A stretch of DNA of 64,000 nt from Ditylenchus dipsaci. Its lineage: Eukaryota; Nematoda; Chromadorea; Rhabditida; Anguinidae. The stretch spans positions 310,001 through 374,000 of the forward strand of contig SADC01001177.1 of NCBI GenBank assembly GCA_004194705.1. Direction: 5' to 3'. A program made the translations under genes and the position numbers. Numbering within the stretch: the first letter of the stretch is position 1; every line of letters starts with the position of its first letter. Shown piece by piece: positions 1 through 9,659 of the stretch. The notes under the pieces were generated by a model, which saw nothing but the letters and a program-made list of their open reading frames with translations, did not search any database and was not told the origin of the DNA.

Positions 1-14
1 CATGTATTTTTTCG

Positions 15-656
15 ATGACGTCCAAAAATAATCGCAAGAACACCGCTAAAGCAAACGCGCCGGAAAAATCGGAGAAGAAGGAAGCAAAGGGAGGTATTTC
101 AGTCAAAGTGCGGCATATATTGTTAGTCGCCTTCTACTAGTCAACCTAGATATAATGCAACAATTTCAGGTGCGAGAAGCAGGTAGCTCGTCGAAATTTA
201 AATTCTGGTCAGCCAACCAAATGTTTTAGTCTAAAGCCTTGGAAGCCATGGAACAGCTCAAAGCCGGCGCAAAATTTCATGAAGTGGCAGCTAAATTCAG
301 TGAAGACAAGGCTAGGTTTGTTTCGAGATGTTAATCTTATGCTATTTTTTGCTGCGATGGGCTTTTGATTTAGTGGATACTTAGGCTGGTCTGCAGGGAG
401 TATACTAAATTGAGAGCATACTGTATTTGGTTTGTTTTAGGAATGGAGGAGATCTAGGCTGGATAACGCGCGGAAGCATGATCGGACCTTTTCAAGATGC
501 TGCATTCGTTCTACCAAAGAGTACTGTTGACAAGCCGGTATATTTTTGAGATACTTTGTTAATTTTCTTATGGTTTTCAATTTTCAGATCTATACCGATC
601 CTCCTTTAAAGACAAAGTTTGGATATCACATCATCATGGTTGAAAACAGGAAATGA
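15..656 (+). CDS. PIN4: PIN4-type parvulin peptidyl-prolyl isomerase
   Basis: Five exons read without any frame problem: 15-121, 170-182, 230-315, 441-537 and 588-656, giving 123 residues against about 131 in vertebrate PIN4. The protein starts with a Lys/Ala/Asn-rich tail (about 30 residues) and continues with a parvulin rotamase domain: VRHILCEK, then SEDKAR, GGDLGW, GSMIGPF and the C-terminal FGYHIIMVE, all family hallmarks. Parvulins catalyse cis-trans isomerisation of peptidyl-proline bonds; PIN4 (Par14) acts in the nucleus in pre-ribosome biogenesis and chromatin binding (family knowledge). Exon 2 is only 13 bases long. Introns are 48, 47, 125 and 50 bp. The start at 15 is chosen because it opens the exon in frame with the domain; an ATG at 2 is in another frame and stops at once. 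No frameshift is needed, unlike most other genes here. Confidence 0.97.
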
Positions 657-694
657 TCCCGAATATGTGTGTGCTTGCTCGTTGTTGTTTGTCA

Positions 695-700
695 AATAAA
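695..700 (+). terminator. PIN4 poly(A) signal AATAAA
   Basis: AATAAA lies 39 bases after the PIN4 stop codon, followed by a T/GT-rich stretch. Confidence 0.7.
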
Positions 701-999
701 GATTTTTCATATGTTTTGTGTGTATTTCCCTTATCTCCGTCTCAGATCTTGGCCAATCATTTGGTGCCAGCCACCCCTCTCTCAGCTTCTCCCTTCTTTT
801 TTAAATTATGTATATCCCCTTGCTGTTTCTTCGAGGTGATCGAGAAAACGCGAAAAACAGATTTGCAAAAAAAAATTTTGCGCTGAGATATAGGTCCTTG
901 AGGGTGCCCGTCTATTAGAGGTTATACGGTATGTTCATATTCACCAAGGTTTTATTTGTCATGGCATTTTTCGTTGCACATCGAGCAGCGAATATATTG

Positions 1000-1565
1000 T
1001 ACTCTCAGGTTCGATTTCCACTGGATGCACACCCTATTTTTTAGTTCATTTTTAGGGTGCATAGACGTTTGGCGAATATGAAACTTTTTTCAAATTCGCG
1101 AAACGTTTGGCGAATTTGAAACTCAAAAGAGTAAAATATCTCTAAGGGTATATATGGAGATACTTATTTAGACATATTAAGGATATTTGGCCGCTTCGCG
1201 GCCAAAGACCAGCACACTCCACATTGCAAGGGATAGGGGTACATACATGTGTTAACCCCTGACCCTTGCAATGTGGAATATGCTAGACTTTGGCCATCAC
1301 ATTCAGCCAAATACTCTTGATATGTCTAAATAAGTATCTCCATGTATACCCTTAGAGATATTTTACTCTTTTGAGTTTCAAATTCGCCAAACGTTTCGCG
1401 AATTTGAAAAAAGTTTCATATTCGCCAAACGTCTATACCCCATTTTTAGTAGGTTAACTCACTTCTAGATTCAAAAAGTATCGAGCGATCTATTGCAACC
1501 GTTTCCAGCACTGCTTTACTGTCAGCAACTTCCTCAATTTTGTGATTTCATGCATATGACATAAT
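1000..1565 (+). repeat. SINE-A copy 1 (tRNA-like head), split by a foldback element
   Basis: A Pol III B-box-like CTCAGGTTCGATTTCC near 1006 is followed by GGATGCACACCCTATTTT and, after the foldback insertion at 1056-1440, by the tail that ends TTTCATGCATATGAC near 1561. The same head-to-tail order is seen without interruption at 2335-2520 and on the opposite strand at 60215-60410. This argues for a tRNA-derived SINE of about 200-300 bp; the A box is not clear here. Confidence 0.6.
1056..1440. mobile_element. 385-bp foldback element with 9-bp target duplication
   Basis: Two arms of about 185 bp are near-perfect inverted copies of each other (GACGTTTGGCGAATATGAAA on the left, its complement TTTCATATTCGCCAAACGTC on the right), meeting in a short centre near 1230-1250. 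CATTTTTAG flanks it on both sides (1047-1055 and 1441-1449). The intact SINE copy near 2400 has this 9-mer once, showing the empty site. A 9-bp duplication with long terminal repeats fits Mutator-like elements, which is an inference. No coding sequence is inside. Confidence 0.8.
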
Positions 1566-1745
1566 TGCACGCGACCAAAAATCAGCGGTGCCGGCGCGGC
1601 AGCGGCGGGCAATAATCGAATTAGTGCGGCGGCGGCGGAAAAGCGGCGCCGGCAGCGGCGGCGGTGTAACAGCGGCGAACTTAATATTTATATCGTCAGC
1701 GCGGCAGCGCCGCCGCTATGAGCGGCGCTGGCCCTAGCGGCGGCT
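1566..1745. repeat. CGG-rich repeat island
   Basis: GCGGCGGCGG and GCGGCGCCGGCAGCGG motifs lie in otherwise AT-rich sequence, with self-complementary GCCGCCGCT and AGCGGCG blocks. It resembles the GC-rich foldback at 51312-51676 in style. Nothing coding is supported. Confidence 0.5.
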
Positions 1746-1889
1746 GAAAATTTCAACGGATATATAGCTTTTCTGCAGAAAAGTTTTTGAATTTTACTTT
1801 CTACTACATATATCACTTTATCTTTGCTTAAATTTGAACGAAAAATGGTTTTTCGAACAAAAACAGATTTCAGTTGGTGTTTTGGTCTG

Positions 1890-2300
1890 CAACTCAGCCG
1901 GGGCAGTTGTTTAAGCGTGCGCTGATGGTGTTGTTGAATAGCCAAGAGCCTGAGCATCATTTTGATACCAAAATTGTACATAAAACATGAAAAATGTTGT
2001 TTTATACCCAGGGTAAACAATCATACCCTGGCCAATATGAAGCAAACTATCGATAGTAACGCCGGATTCATGCTCAGCAGGATTGATTTGCTTGAAAAAC
2101 TGCTCTTATTCTATATTTCAAGCTTAACATCAAATTTAAAATTCCACTCGAAACAACAAATATTTGAATAGCTCCAGGAATTTCGTAATCATGATCTGAT
2201 GATTTTGTCAGATAGCTAAGAGTGTGAGGATCATTTTGACTACAAACTTCTAAATGAAAGAAGATAAAATGTACCCATGAGTATTTGAACCTGAGAGTTC
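1890..2300. repeat. SINE-B fragments
   Basis: The motif AATAGCCAAGAGCCTGA followed by ATCATTTTGATACCAAA (near 1934) recurs near 2213 and 11461. A variant ATTTGAACCTGAGAG (B-box complement) lies near 2283. These are members of a second tRNA-related SINE family seen again at 11290-11578, 56500-56640 and 57680-57800. Confidence 0.5.
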
Positions 2301-2334
2301 AAAATATTCCCTCCCCCTTTAAAGGGAGGGTGCA

Positions 2335-2520
2335 AATCATAATGCGAATATTTTGAACTCTCAGGTTCAAATCCTCCTGGGTGCACACCCTATTTTATTA
2401 ATCCATTTTTAGTGAGTTAACTCACTTCTACGGCCAAAAAGTATCAAGCAATCGATTGGATCATCTACAGCACTACTATGCTGTAGACAACCACCTTAAT
2501 TTTGCGATTCCATGCAAATG
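2335..2520 (+). repeat. SINE-A copy 2, uninterrupted
   Basis: B-box-like CTCAGGTTCAAATCCTCC, then GGGTGCACACCCTATTTT, then CCATTTTTAGTGAGTTAACT and the tail TTCCATGCAAATGAC. It matches copy 1 across the point where copy 1 is split, so it serves as the empty-site reference. Confidence 0.6.
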
Positions 2521-2797
2521 ACTATCAAAATAAAGGAAACCGACGGCAAAGCCATATACTTTGGTTTTCATCGCCTACTCCTCCACCTATTTTATTGACT
2601 TCTCATAATGCGATACCAATTTTTCAGAGTTGAAATTCCATGAGAAATCACATGAAAGTGTTTTCACATCCAAACGCTTCGAAAAGTTGCATAGCTTGCG
2701 AAGGTTTGACCCACCAAGAAAAGGGTATGCTCGAAAAGTAAGACGGCACATATTCAGACATATTTCAATGTTTTTTAATTTCAGCTCCCACTTAATG
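2518..2797 (+). CDS. Unrecognised gene, first exons only
   Basis: Three candidate exons join in phase: 2518-2563, 2628-2737 and 2785-2797, with donors at 2564, 2738 (GTAAGA) and 2798, and acceptors TTTTTCAG and AATTTCAG. The joined peptide begins MTIKIKETDGKAIYFE and continues with charged segments such as HEKSHESVFTSKRFEKLH and RRFDPPRKGYARK, which read like real protein rather than chance. I do not recognise the family. The start codon falls at the very edge of SINE-A copy 2. Downstream the reading is lost in the transposon block from 2813, so the rest of the gene is either beyond it or gone. It could also be transposon-derived. Confidence 0.35.
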
Positions 2798-2812
2798 GTA
2801 ACATTTATTTAA

Positions 2813-3045
2813 ATGGCCATTGCCACCTGTTTTGAATTGTCCCCCGCCAGTGCAATTTTTTTTGCCTAATCATTGAACTTCTGTACGGGGTTTTTAGCTT
2901 GGTTTCTAACAAAACAAGGCCTACAATTTAATTTTAGGTATAGTTCTGTTAAAACCAAGTTGAAAAATTCGTACGTAAATCCAACGATAAGGAAAAAAAT
3001 TTGAATTGGCGGGGGACAGCCGTTGTCGGAGACGGCAATGGCCCT
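2813..3045. mobile_element. TTAA-flanked MITE, family A copy 1
   Basis: Flanked by TTAA at 2809-2812 and 3046-3049. Ends read TGGCCATTGCC and GGCAATGGCCCT. Inside is an inverted pair containing TTCTGTACGG, AGCTTGGTTTCTAACAAAAC and its complement GAACCAAGTTG-like arm. TTAA duplication is the mark of piggyBac-type transposition. Its right TTAA is shared with the next element. Confidence 0.8.
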
Positions 3046-3061
3046 TTAAAGGGTGCAGGCC

Positions 3062-3184
3062 GTTTCGTCGCCACAATTTTCGTCGCCACAATTTTCGTCG
3101 CCCATAATTTTCGTCGCCACAATTTTTGTCGCTACAATTTTAGTCGCCCACAATTTTCGTCGCCCACAATTTTCGTCGCCCACA
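3062..3184. repeat. Tandem repeat, 15-16 bp unit (GTCGCCACAATTTTC)
   Basis: About eight imperfect units of GTCGCC(CA)CAATTTTC. The gypsy element inserted inside this array. Open frames here are repeat products, not genes. Confidence 0.85.
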
Positions 3185-3189
3185 CTTTT

Positions 3190-3397
3190 TGTTGTGAGGA
3201 TTAATTTGGATACGTTTTTGTCTCGTATGGAATTCTATGTGACTGCATAGAATTCCTTATTTCATCAGTTATTGTTTGGTCGTGTAATTGTCGTGTTGTG
3301 CTATAAATCGTTCTCTGTTATTATTGTGTGCTATTAGTTATTGAGAACCACATAAGCGCTTGTTCCATCCCATTAGGTCCCATATATTATACATTCA
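3190..3397 (+). repeat. 5' LTR, first part
   Basis: Matches 9660-9867 without a single substitution. Differences are three run lengths: a T run near 3225, a T run near 3253 and a C run near 3370. The LTR is cut after TACATTCA by the Helitron and resumes at 5043. Confidence 0.95.
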
Positions 3398-5042
3398 CTA
3401 GAAAGTGGGGATGCCGCGATGCGGCATATGAGCTGGCGCCGATAGTGCGTTGGGAACATGCTTTTCGGGTTTTTAGTATTCTTGCATTGAGTAGATCCCA
3501 ATACTTTGATATCAGCACCCGGAGACATTTAACTGAACACATAGCTTGAGTGACACCACATTTAAACCACTGTTTAGAGAGCCCTTACCAGGCCAGCTTC
3601 GCTATCAGACTACTTAATTGCCTAACCACGCGACCTCCTACGTAGCCTACCATCTACCTAGCCTATGTAGCTACCAGTCCACCTATCTACTCTACTGGTC
3701 ATCTACCCACTCTACCTGGAAACCTACCTACCCTACCTGGTCACCTACTTCACCTATTAGCCCAACTGGCCACCCTGCTGGCCTTCCATACACTCCACGT
3801 CGCCACCTACGTACCCTACTCGGCCACCTATGTCCCTTACCCGGCCATCCACTTATCTCACTCGGTCACCTAGGTACCCTACCTGGCCACCTACCTACTC
3901 TTCCTGGCCACCTACCTAACCTACCAGGCCAACTACTTACCCTACCAGGCCACTTGCCTATCCTACTAATCCACCTACTTACACTACCAGGCCACCTACA
4001 TACTCTACCAGGCACCTACTTGCCCTACCAGGTCACCTACTTACACTACCAGGACACCTACATACCCTACCAGGTCACCTACTTACACTACAAGGACACC
4101 TACCTACCCTACCAGGTTACCTCCATACTCTACCAGGCCACCTACGTGCCCTACCAGGTCACCTACTTACACTACCAGGCCACTTACCTACCCTACCAGG
4201 CCACCTACTCACACTACCAGGACACCTACACACCATACCAGGTCACCTATATACCCTACCAGGCCACCTACATAACCTACCAGGCCACTTACTTACCCTA
4301 CCAGGCCACATACGAACCCTACCAGGCCACCTACATACCCTACCAGGCCACCTACATAACCTACCAGGCCACTTGCCTATCCTACTAATCCACCTACTTA
4401 CACTACCATGCCACCTCCATACTCTACCAGGCCACCTACTGGCCCTACCAGGTCACCTGCTTACACTACCAGGCCACTTACCTACCTACCAGAGCACCTA
4501 CATACCCTATCAGGGGACCTACATACCCTACCAGGCCACCTACGTACCCTACCAGGCACTTACGTACCTTATAAGGCCACTCACCTACCCTACTGAGAAT
4601 CTACCTACCCCACTTCGCCACCTATGTACCCTATCAGGCCATTTACATACTCTTCCAGGCCACCTACATACCTACCTAGACACTTACATACAATACCAGG
4701 CCACTCACTAACCATATACTACACTAACTTATTCTTCCGAGACAAAATAATGATGCATGCTACCACCAGGATTCGAACCTTCAAGCATGCCTTGGTCCCC
4801 CAAGGTAATCTAGAAATTCACTAAAAATGCCTTGGTACCCCCTGTGGTTTTGTCAACTTTCAAGAGGCCATAACTTTTTTTTCACTAAACCGATCTTAAT
4901 TTTTAAGAGTTTTCCAAGAAGGAAACCGACCACGCTGAGTCGAATGGTGTTAACAGATTTGTGATACGATCAGTGGAACCGGCCAAACATTTTTTGTGAC
5001 CGACGCCGACGACAGACAACAATGGCCATATAGTAATTATGA
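3398..5042 (-). mobile_element. Non-autonomous Helitron inside the gypsy 5' LTR
   Basis: On the - strand the insert begins TCATAATTAC and ends CTTTCTAG (CTRR). It sits exactly between A and T of the LTR, with no target duplication, as Helitrons do. A perfect 7-bp stem with a 3-base loop (ATGCCGC-GAT-GCGGCAT, 3411-3427) lies nine bases inside the CTAG end, the usual Helitron 3' hairpin position. The 1,645-bp body has no Rep/helicase gene and carries a 21-bp minisatellite, a common feature of non-autonomous Helitrons. The intact 3' LTR of the same gypsy element gives the empty site. Confidence 0.85.
3720..4720. repeat. 21-bp minisatellite inside the Helitron
   Basis: Roughly 45 imperfect units close to CTACCAGGCCACCTACATAC. 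Because 21 is a multiple of three, frames stay open and give heptapeptide repeats such as PYQATYI; these are not taken as genes. Variation between units is mainly in the TACATAC and CTTACC segment. Confidence 0.9.
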
Positions 5043-5073
5043 TATACCATTACAACATTTGGCGCAGTCCTCG
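5043..5073 (+). promoter_or_regulatory. 5' LTR end and primer-binding site
   Basis: The LTR resumes as TATACCATTACAACA (5043-5057). After a TT spacer, TGGCGCAGTCCTCG starts at 5060; TGG pairs with the CCA end of a tRNA. TGGCGCAGTC resembles the site of gypsy elements primed by tRNA-Ser, which is an inference. Confidence 0.75.
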
Positions 5074-5087
5074 ATTCGTAAATTAAA

Positions 5088-6200
5088 ATGGACCCAGATT
5101 TAAAAGTACTTTTGGAACAGAACGCGCAATTGATTCGTTTGCTCACGGAGCGTGATAATGCTGCCGCCCAAAGGGTGGTAATTCAATTTCAGGTGACAAA
5201 GAAATGCTACTGTCATCGCTCAACTCTCGCATTCTGGTCTTCCGCTACGCTCCAGATGATGGTCTCACCTTCGACAATTGGTGGTCTCGATACGGCTCAA
5301 TCATTGAACTTGATGGAAAAGATCTTCCTGACGACGCAAAGGTTAGGTTGTTGATAGGTAAATTAGAGGTTAGTGAGTTTCAAAGATTCTCTGATGCGGT
5401 AAAACCCGCTGGCCCTTACGATAAATCACTTCAAGAGTCTACGGCCGTGCTCAAAATTTATTTGTCGAGACTAAGTCTTTGTTCATGAAACGCTATGAGT
5501 GTTTTACGTTGAAACAAAAAAGTCGGCGTAGACATCTTAGAATTTGGATCCCAGGTCAACAGTCTTTGTGAATCTGCTAAACCTCCAATCAACGGAGATG
5601 CTTTAAAATGCCTTATTTATATTTCTGGACTACACTCAGATTTTCATGAGCTTCGAGTAAAATGTATGCAAAAAGTAGAAGCCGCTGAAAATGAGGGTAG
5701 AGATTTAAATTGAATGAAATTGTGGAGGAATGCAAAAAGCAGCTGGCATTAAAACAAAATATCAAGCAGATTCAAAAGCAATTCAATCATTTGTCGACTA
5801 ATGCCGTGGGTCACCCAAATTCTAAGTTCTCGCCTAGAAACTTCATCAAACCGGCTGGGTTTAAAAACAGATCACGTCTCCCCATGAAAGAGGCTCGAAA
5901 GGTCACTAATTATGGAATTTGCTTTAGTTGTGGCGCACGACACAACCATGCGACTTGCCGATTCAAAAATGAGACTTGTAAAAATTGCGGAAGAGTAGGT
6001 CATACTGCATTTATTTGTCGTTCGGGTAAGGCACCCGGTCACATTCAGCATCACACGAATGCTATTCAAACGAACAATTCTCCGAGTCCAGGCCAGAACC
6101 AAAATACAAATAATCATGAATATATGGACTTTTGCAACATTCATTTGCAAACAGCCGCTACAAACATTTCTGAGCCGTGGTATATTTCTCTGATGATTCA
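5088..6200 (+). pseudogene. gag: gypsy gag, frame-broken
   Basis: The start at 5088 (MDPDLKVLLEQNAQL) opens a capsid-type protein that then changes frame several times between 5200 and 5700. The nucleocapsid part near 5920-6010 holds two Cys/His knuckles: CFSCGARHNHATC, slightly off the canonical spacing, and the canonical C-X2-C-X4-H-X4-C CKNCGRVGHTAFIC. Gag packages the element RNA into virus-like particles. Breaks are described only; they may be assembly errors given the near-identical LTRs. Confidence 0.85.
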
Positions 6201-6566
6201 AAACAGACCTATTAAATTCTTTGTGGATTCCGGATCTAGTGCAACATTGATTACCCAAATACTTGGTACAAGATAGGAAAACCAACTCTAGAGTCCTGTC
6301 CTGTCTTGGGAAAATCATTTACAGGACATACATTCCAGGCCATAGGGCGCTGTCAAATTTCTGTTAGATTCAACGACGAAATTTCCCAAATTCTATCATG
6401 CTTTGTCGTTAGCAACAATTACTTCGATCTTATTGGCCGACCCTGGTTATTAGCACTAGACTTGGTTAGTCGACTGTCCTCAGTTTGCTCTATCCCTTCG
6501 CTTCTTTCTCAGATCAATAATATTCTACATCGAAAACTCCTTTGTCTTTTGAGAAAAGCCAGTTAG
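6200..6566 (+). pseudogene. gypsy aspartic protease region, frame-broken
   Basis: FFVDSGSSATLI at about 6220-6255 is the retropepsin active-site signature (DSG). The flap and the C-terminal part (IGRPWL near 6440) follow in a second frame after 6276. The protease cleaves the Gag-Pol polyprotein. Confidence 0.8.
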
Positions 6567-6629
6567 TGCAACATTTTCCAATCTTTTTCAAGAAAACATT
6601 CTCGGTCTCTGTTCAAAGGTCAAGGCGCA

Positions 6630-7500
6630 TCTCTATGTTAAACCTGGCGCGAAACCTAGCTTTATTCCAAAACGTCCTGTCCCTATGGGAGTACAGGCCG
6701 ATATCGATTCAGAATTAGATAGACTTCAGCAATTAGGGGTGATTCGCCCAGTTGATTTTTCTGAGTGGGCAGCTCCTATTGTGGCAGTCAAGAAAAAGGA
6801 TGGTAAAACTAGAGTTTGTGCGATTTCTCGACAGGTTTAAATAATGCGCTCGAACTGAACAAACACCCATTGCCGATCCCAGATGAAATTTTGTGTAAAC
6901 TAAATGGATCTAAATATTCACGTGTCTTGACCTGTCTGATGCCTATTTCCAGATAGAGTTAGACGAGGAATCTAAAAAGTTGTGTGGAATTAATACGCAC
7001 ACAGGCATTTTCCAATATGAGAGGCTTCCTTTCGGCGTCAAATCCGCACCCTCAATCTTTCAGAAAGTTATGGACCAAATGCTTGTAGACTTCAAATTTG
7101 CTTTTGCCTACTTAGATGATGTGATTATAGCTTCTCCTTCAAGGGATATACATACAAAGACGTTTTCGCTGTTCTTCAACGAATTCAATCGTTTGGATTT
7201 CATCTAAAATTGGACAAATGCAAATTTGGAGTCGAGCAAGTTAATTACTTAGGTCAAATTGTTGATTCTACTGGAATCAAGCCAGATCCAAAAAGATCCA
7301 TTGCAATTAAAAACATGCCTAGTCCTCAAAATGTGTCGCAAGTTAGATCATTCCTTGGGGCATTAAATTTCTATGGCAAATACATTAAGGAGATGCGACA
7401 GTTGCGTACTCCGTTGGATAAACTATTACAAAAAGATATCCCTACCAGTGGTCAAATGAGTGTCAAAAGGCTTTCGATAGGGCTAAGGACATCATTTGTT
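6630..7500 (+). pseudogene. pol: gypsy reverse transcriptase, frame-broken
   Basis: Fingers motifs (RPVPMGVQADID, EWAAPIVAVKKKDG) lie at 6670-6800; palm motifs RLPFGVKSAPSIFQ and the catalytic YLDDVIIAS at 7020-7135; thumb/connection VRSFLGALNFYGKYI near 7345. Frame changes occur near 6830, 6930, 7160-7207 and 7450. This is the classical Ty3/gypsy RT arrangement. Confidence 0.9.
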
Positions 7501-8000
7501 CCGATCTTTTGTTAGTCCATTACGATCCTAAATTACCTATCATTGTTTCAGCAGATGCATCGAAGGATGGCATCGGAGCAACTCTTTCTCATAAATTCTC
7601 TGACGGATCCATTAAAGTCGTTGAACATGCTTCACGATCATTAAATTCATCTCAGCAAAATTACAGTCAGATTGAGAAAGAAGGGTTAGGGTTAATCTTC
7701 GCAGTAAAGAAATTTCATAAATTCATCTTTGGCCGTAAATTCATTCTTCAGACGGACCATAAACCATTACTAGCTGTCTTTGGGTCTAAAAAGGGCATAC
7801 CTGTTTATGCTGCTAGTCGACTTCAAAGATGGGCTTTAATCCTGAGTGCCTATAATTTCGAGATTCAATACATCAATACTGCTGACTTTGGACAGGTCGA
7901 TTCCCTTTCCCGTCTAGTTGCTAATTATCCCCGTGATGACGACGAGTTTGTCATAGCTCAAATTCAATTCGACGCTGAGGTCGAACAAATTCTTATACAT
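7500..8000 (+). pseudogene. gypsy RNase H domain
   Basis: Open through 7509-8207. The sequence shows SADASKDGIGATL (first catalytic Asp), EKEGLGLIFAV (catalytic Glu) and TDHKPLLAVF (third Asp), the RNase H triad in the gypsy-specific context. It degrades the RNA strand during reverse transcription. Confidence 0.9.
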
Positions 8001-8199
8001 CAATTGGAAACGATTCCTGTTACTAGCAATGAGATTGCTGATTCTATAAATTCAGATGAGGTTCTACAGGAGGTGATTAAATTTATGCGACATGGTTGGC
8101 CCAAAACAGCTCCTCAGGGCCTATTTCATCCTATTACTCTAAAAGGGCGTCGCTATACATTATCAATGGATGTCTTTTATTTGACAATAGAGTTGTCAT

Positions 8200-9382
8200 T
8201 CCACTAGCTTTGCGTGCTAGGATTCTGAAGACATTGCACTTAGGTCACCCGGAATATCCCGTATGAAACTTCTAGCTCGTAGTTATGTGTTCTGGCCCGG
8301 TATGGACTCCGATATTGAGAATGTCGTTCGAACGTGTGCTGATTGTGTTTTATATTCAAAATCTCCAAATAAACATCCACTTCAGCCATGGCCTAAGACG
8401 GATGAACCGTGGTCAGAGTTCATATTGATTTTGCCGGACCTTTCTATGGAGAAAACTTTTTGTGTATCGTTGATTCAATGTCAAAGTGGCCCGAAGTCAT
8501 TAGAATGTCTAATACTTCTTCAAGTTCTCTAATGCGAGCTCTAGAAGGTCTTTTTGCTAAATACGGATATCCTAAAACTCTTGTTTCGGATAATGGTCCA
8601 CAGTTCACTTCTCATTCTTTTGCTGAATTCTGTAAAAATAAGGGGATTCAACATCTGTTCTCTCCACCATACCATCCTCAGAGTAATGGTCAAGCCGAGA
8701 GATTCGTAGATACTTTCAAGAGAACTGTATCTAAGATTCAAACTTCATCGACTTACGAACTTCTATTGTTGAGTATCTACGAACCTATCGTGCTACTCCA
8801 AATCCATCAATTCAAAATAGAACACCAGCCGAATTGTTCCTTGGTAGGAAAATTCGTACCGATATTTCTCTAGTGAAGCCTGATCTAGGATATTTCAAAC
8901 CTAGAGCTTCTCCAGATCATTATATTTCCAACATGAAGCGGACTTTTGATAGTCACCATAACGCGCGGTATAGGGAATTTCAGGTTTCAGACAAGGTCTA
9001 CTTCCAGTATGGCAATCAACGTCAATGGACTCCTGGCGAAATCTCTAAAAGGATTAATAATGTTGTGTACGAGGTTTTGTCAAATTCAGGTTCGTGTCAC
9101 AGGATCCACGTGAATCAAATGAAGAAGCGGTTTGCCCTGGATGATCCTCTCTTTGATAGTGGCCAGCCTGCTCATGGCGCTCTTGGAAATACAAGTGGAA
9201 ATGGTGCTCCTCAGAATACTTCATCCAATCGTCATCAAAATCCCGGTAGTCTTCAAATTATTTCTCCACAGCACTCTCCCACCCCGCTCAGACAATCCTC
9301 TCGATTTAGACAACCTCCCATTAGATTAATTCATGACCCTAGGACCAAGCAGTGGACTAGGTCGAGGGTTAACTTGACATAG
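8200..9382 (+). pseudogene. gypsy integrase and C-terminal tail, frame-broken
   Basis: The zinc-binding H-H-C-C region spans about 8235-8360 (CADC at the end). The DDE core follows with HIDFAGPF (Asp), SDNGPQFTS (Asp) and HPQSNGQAERFV (Glu) at 8425-8710. A chromodomain is not evident; the tail to 9382 is Pro/Ser/Gln-rich. Frame changes fall near 8210, 8410-8480 and 8840. Confidence 0.88.
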
Positions 9383-9647
9383 GGGGAGAAGAGCAAGACA
9401 CCTATTTAATACATGCATTTTATTTCTTCATCTCATTTGTTTGATACTGGCTGTGCATGTATCTATTGCATAGGAGCTATGTCTTCGCGGGATGTAGTCT
9501 CCGGTTTCCTAGTAACTACGGCGAACGGTCCCATTAAGTCCATGTAGTAAAATAAATGTCTTGTTGTGTTTCTATGTATTGGTGTTCTTGTCTCTTTCCT
9601 CTGTGCCTTTCATTATTGCGGTCATCTTAAAATTCTATGGTTAAAAT

Positions 9648-9659
9648 AAGCGAGGGAGA
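9648..9659 (+). promoter_or_regulatory. Polypurine tract
   Basis: AAGCGAGGGAGA lies directly before the TGTTGTG start of the 3' LTR and would prime plus-strand DNA synthesis. Confidence 0.8.

Noticed and set aside
3618..4388. 256-residue open frame with PYQATY repeats
   Set aside because: It is produced by the 21-bp minisatellite; all frames are similarly open and no non-repeat domain is attached.
4760..4800. GGTTCGAATCC on the - strand as a tRNA gene
   Set aside because: Only the B-box-like piece is present; no acceptor stem, anticodon arm or A box at a suitable distance. It lies inside the Helitron.
5088..9382. Endogenous retrovirus with envelope
   Set aside because: No envelope-like frame, signal peptide or membrane segment follows integrase; the element is a plain Ty3/gypsy retrotransposon.
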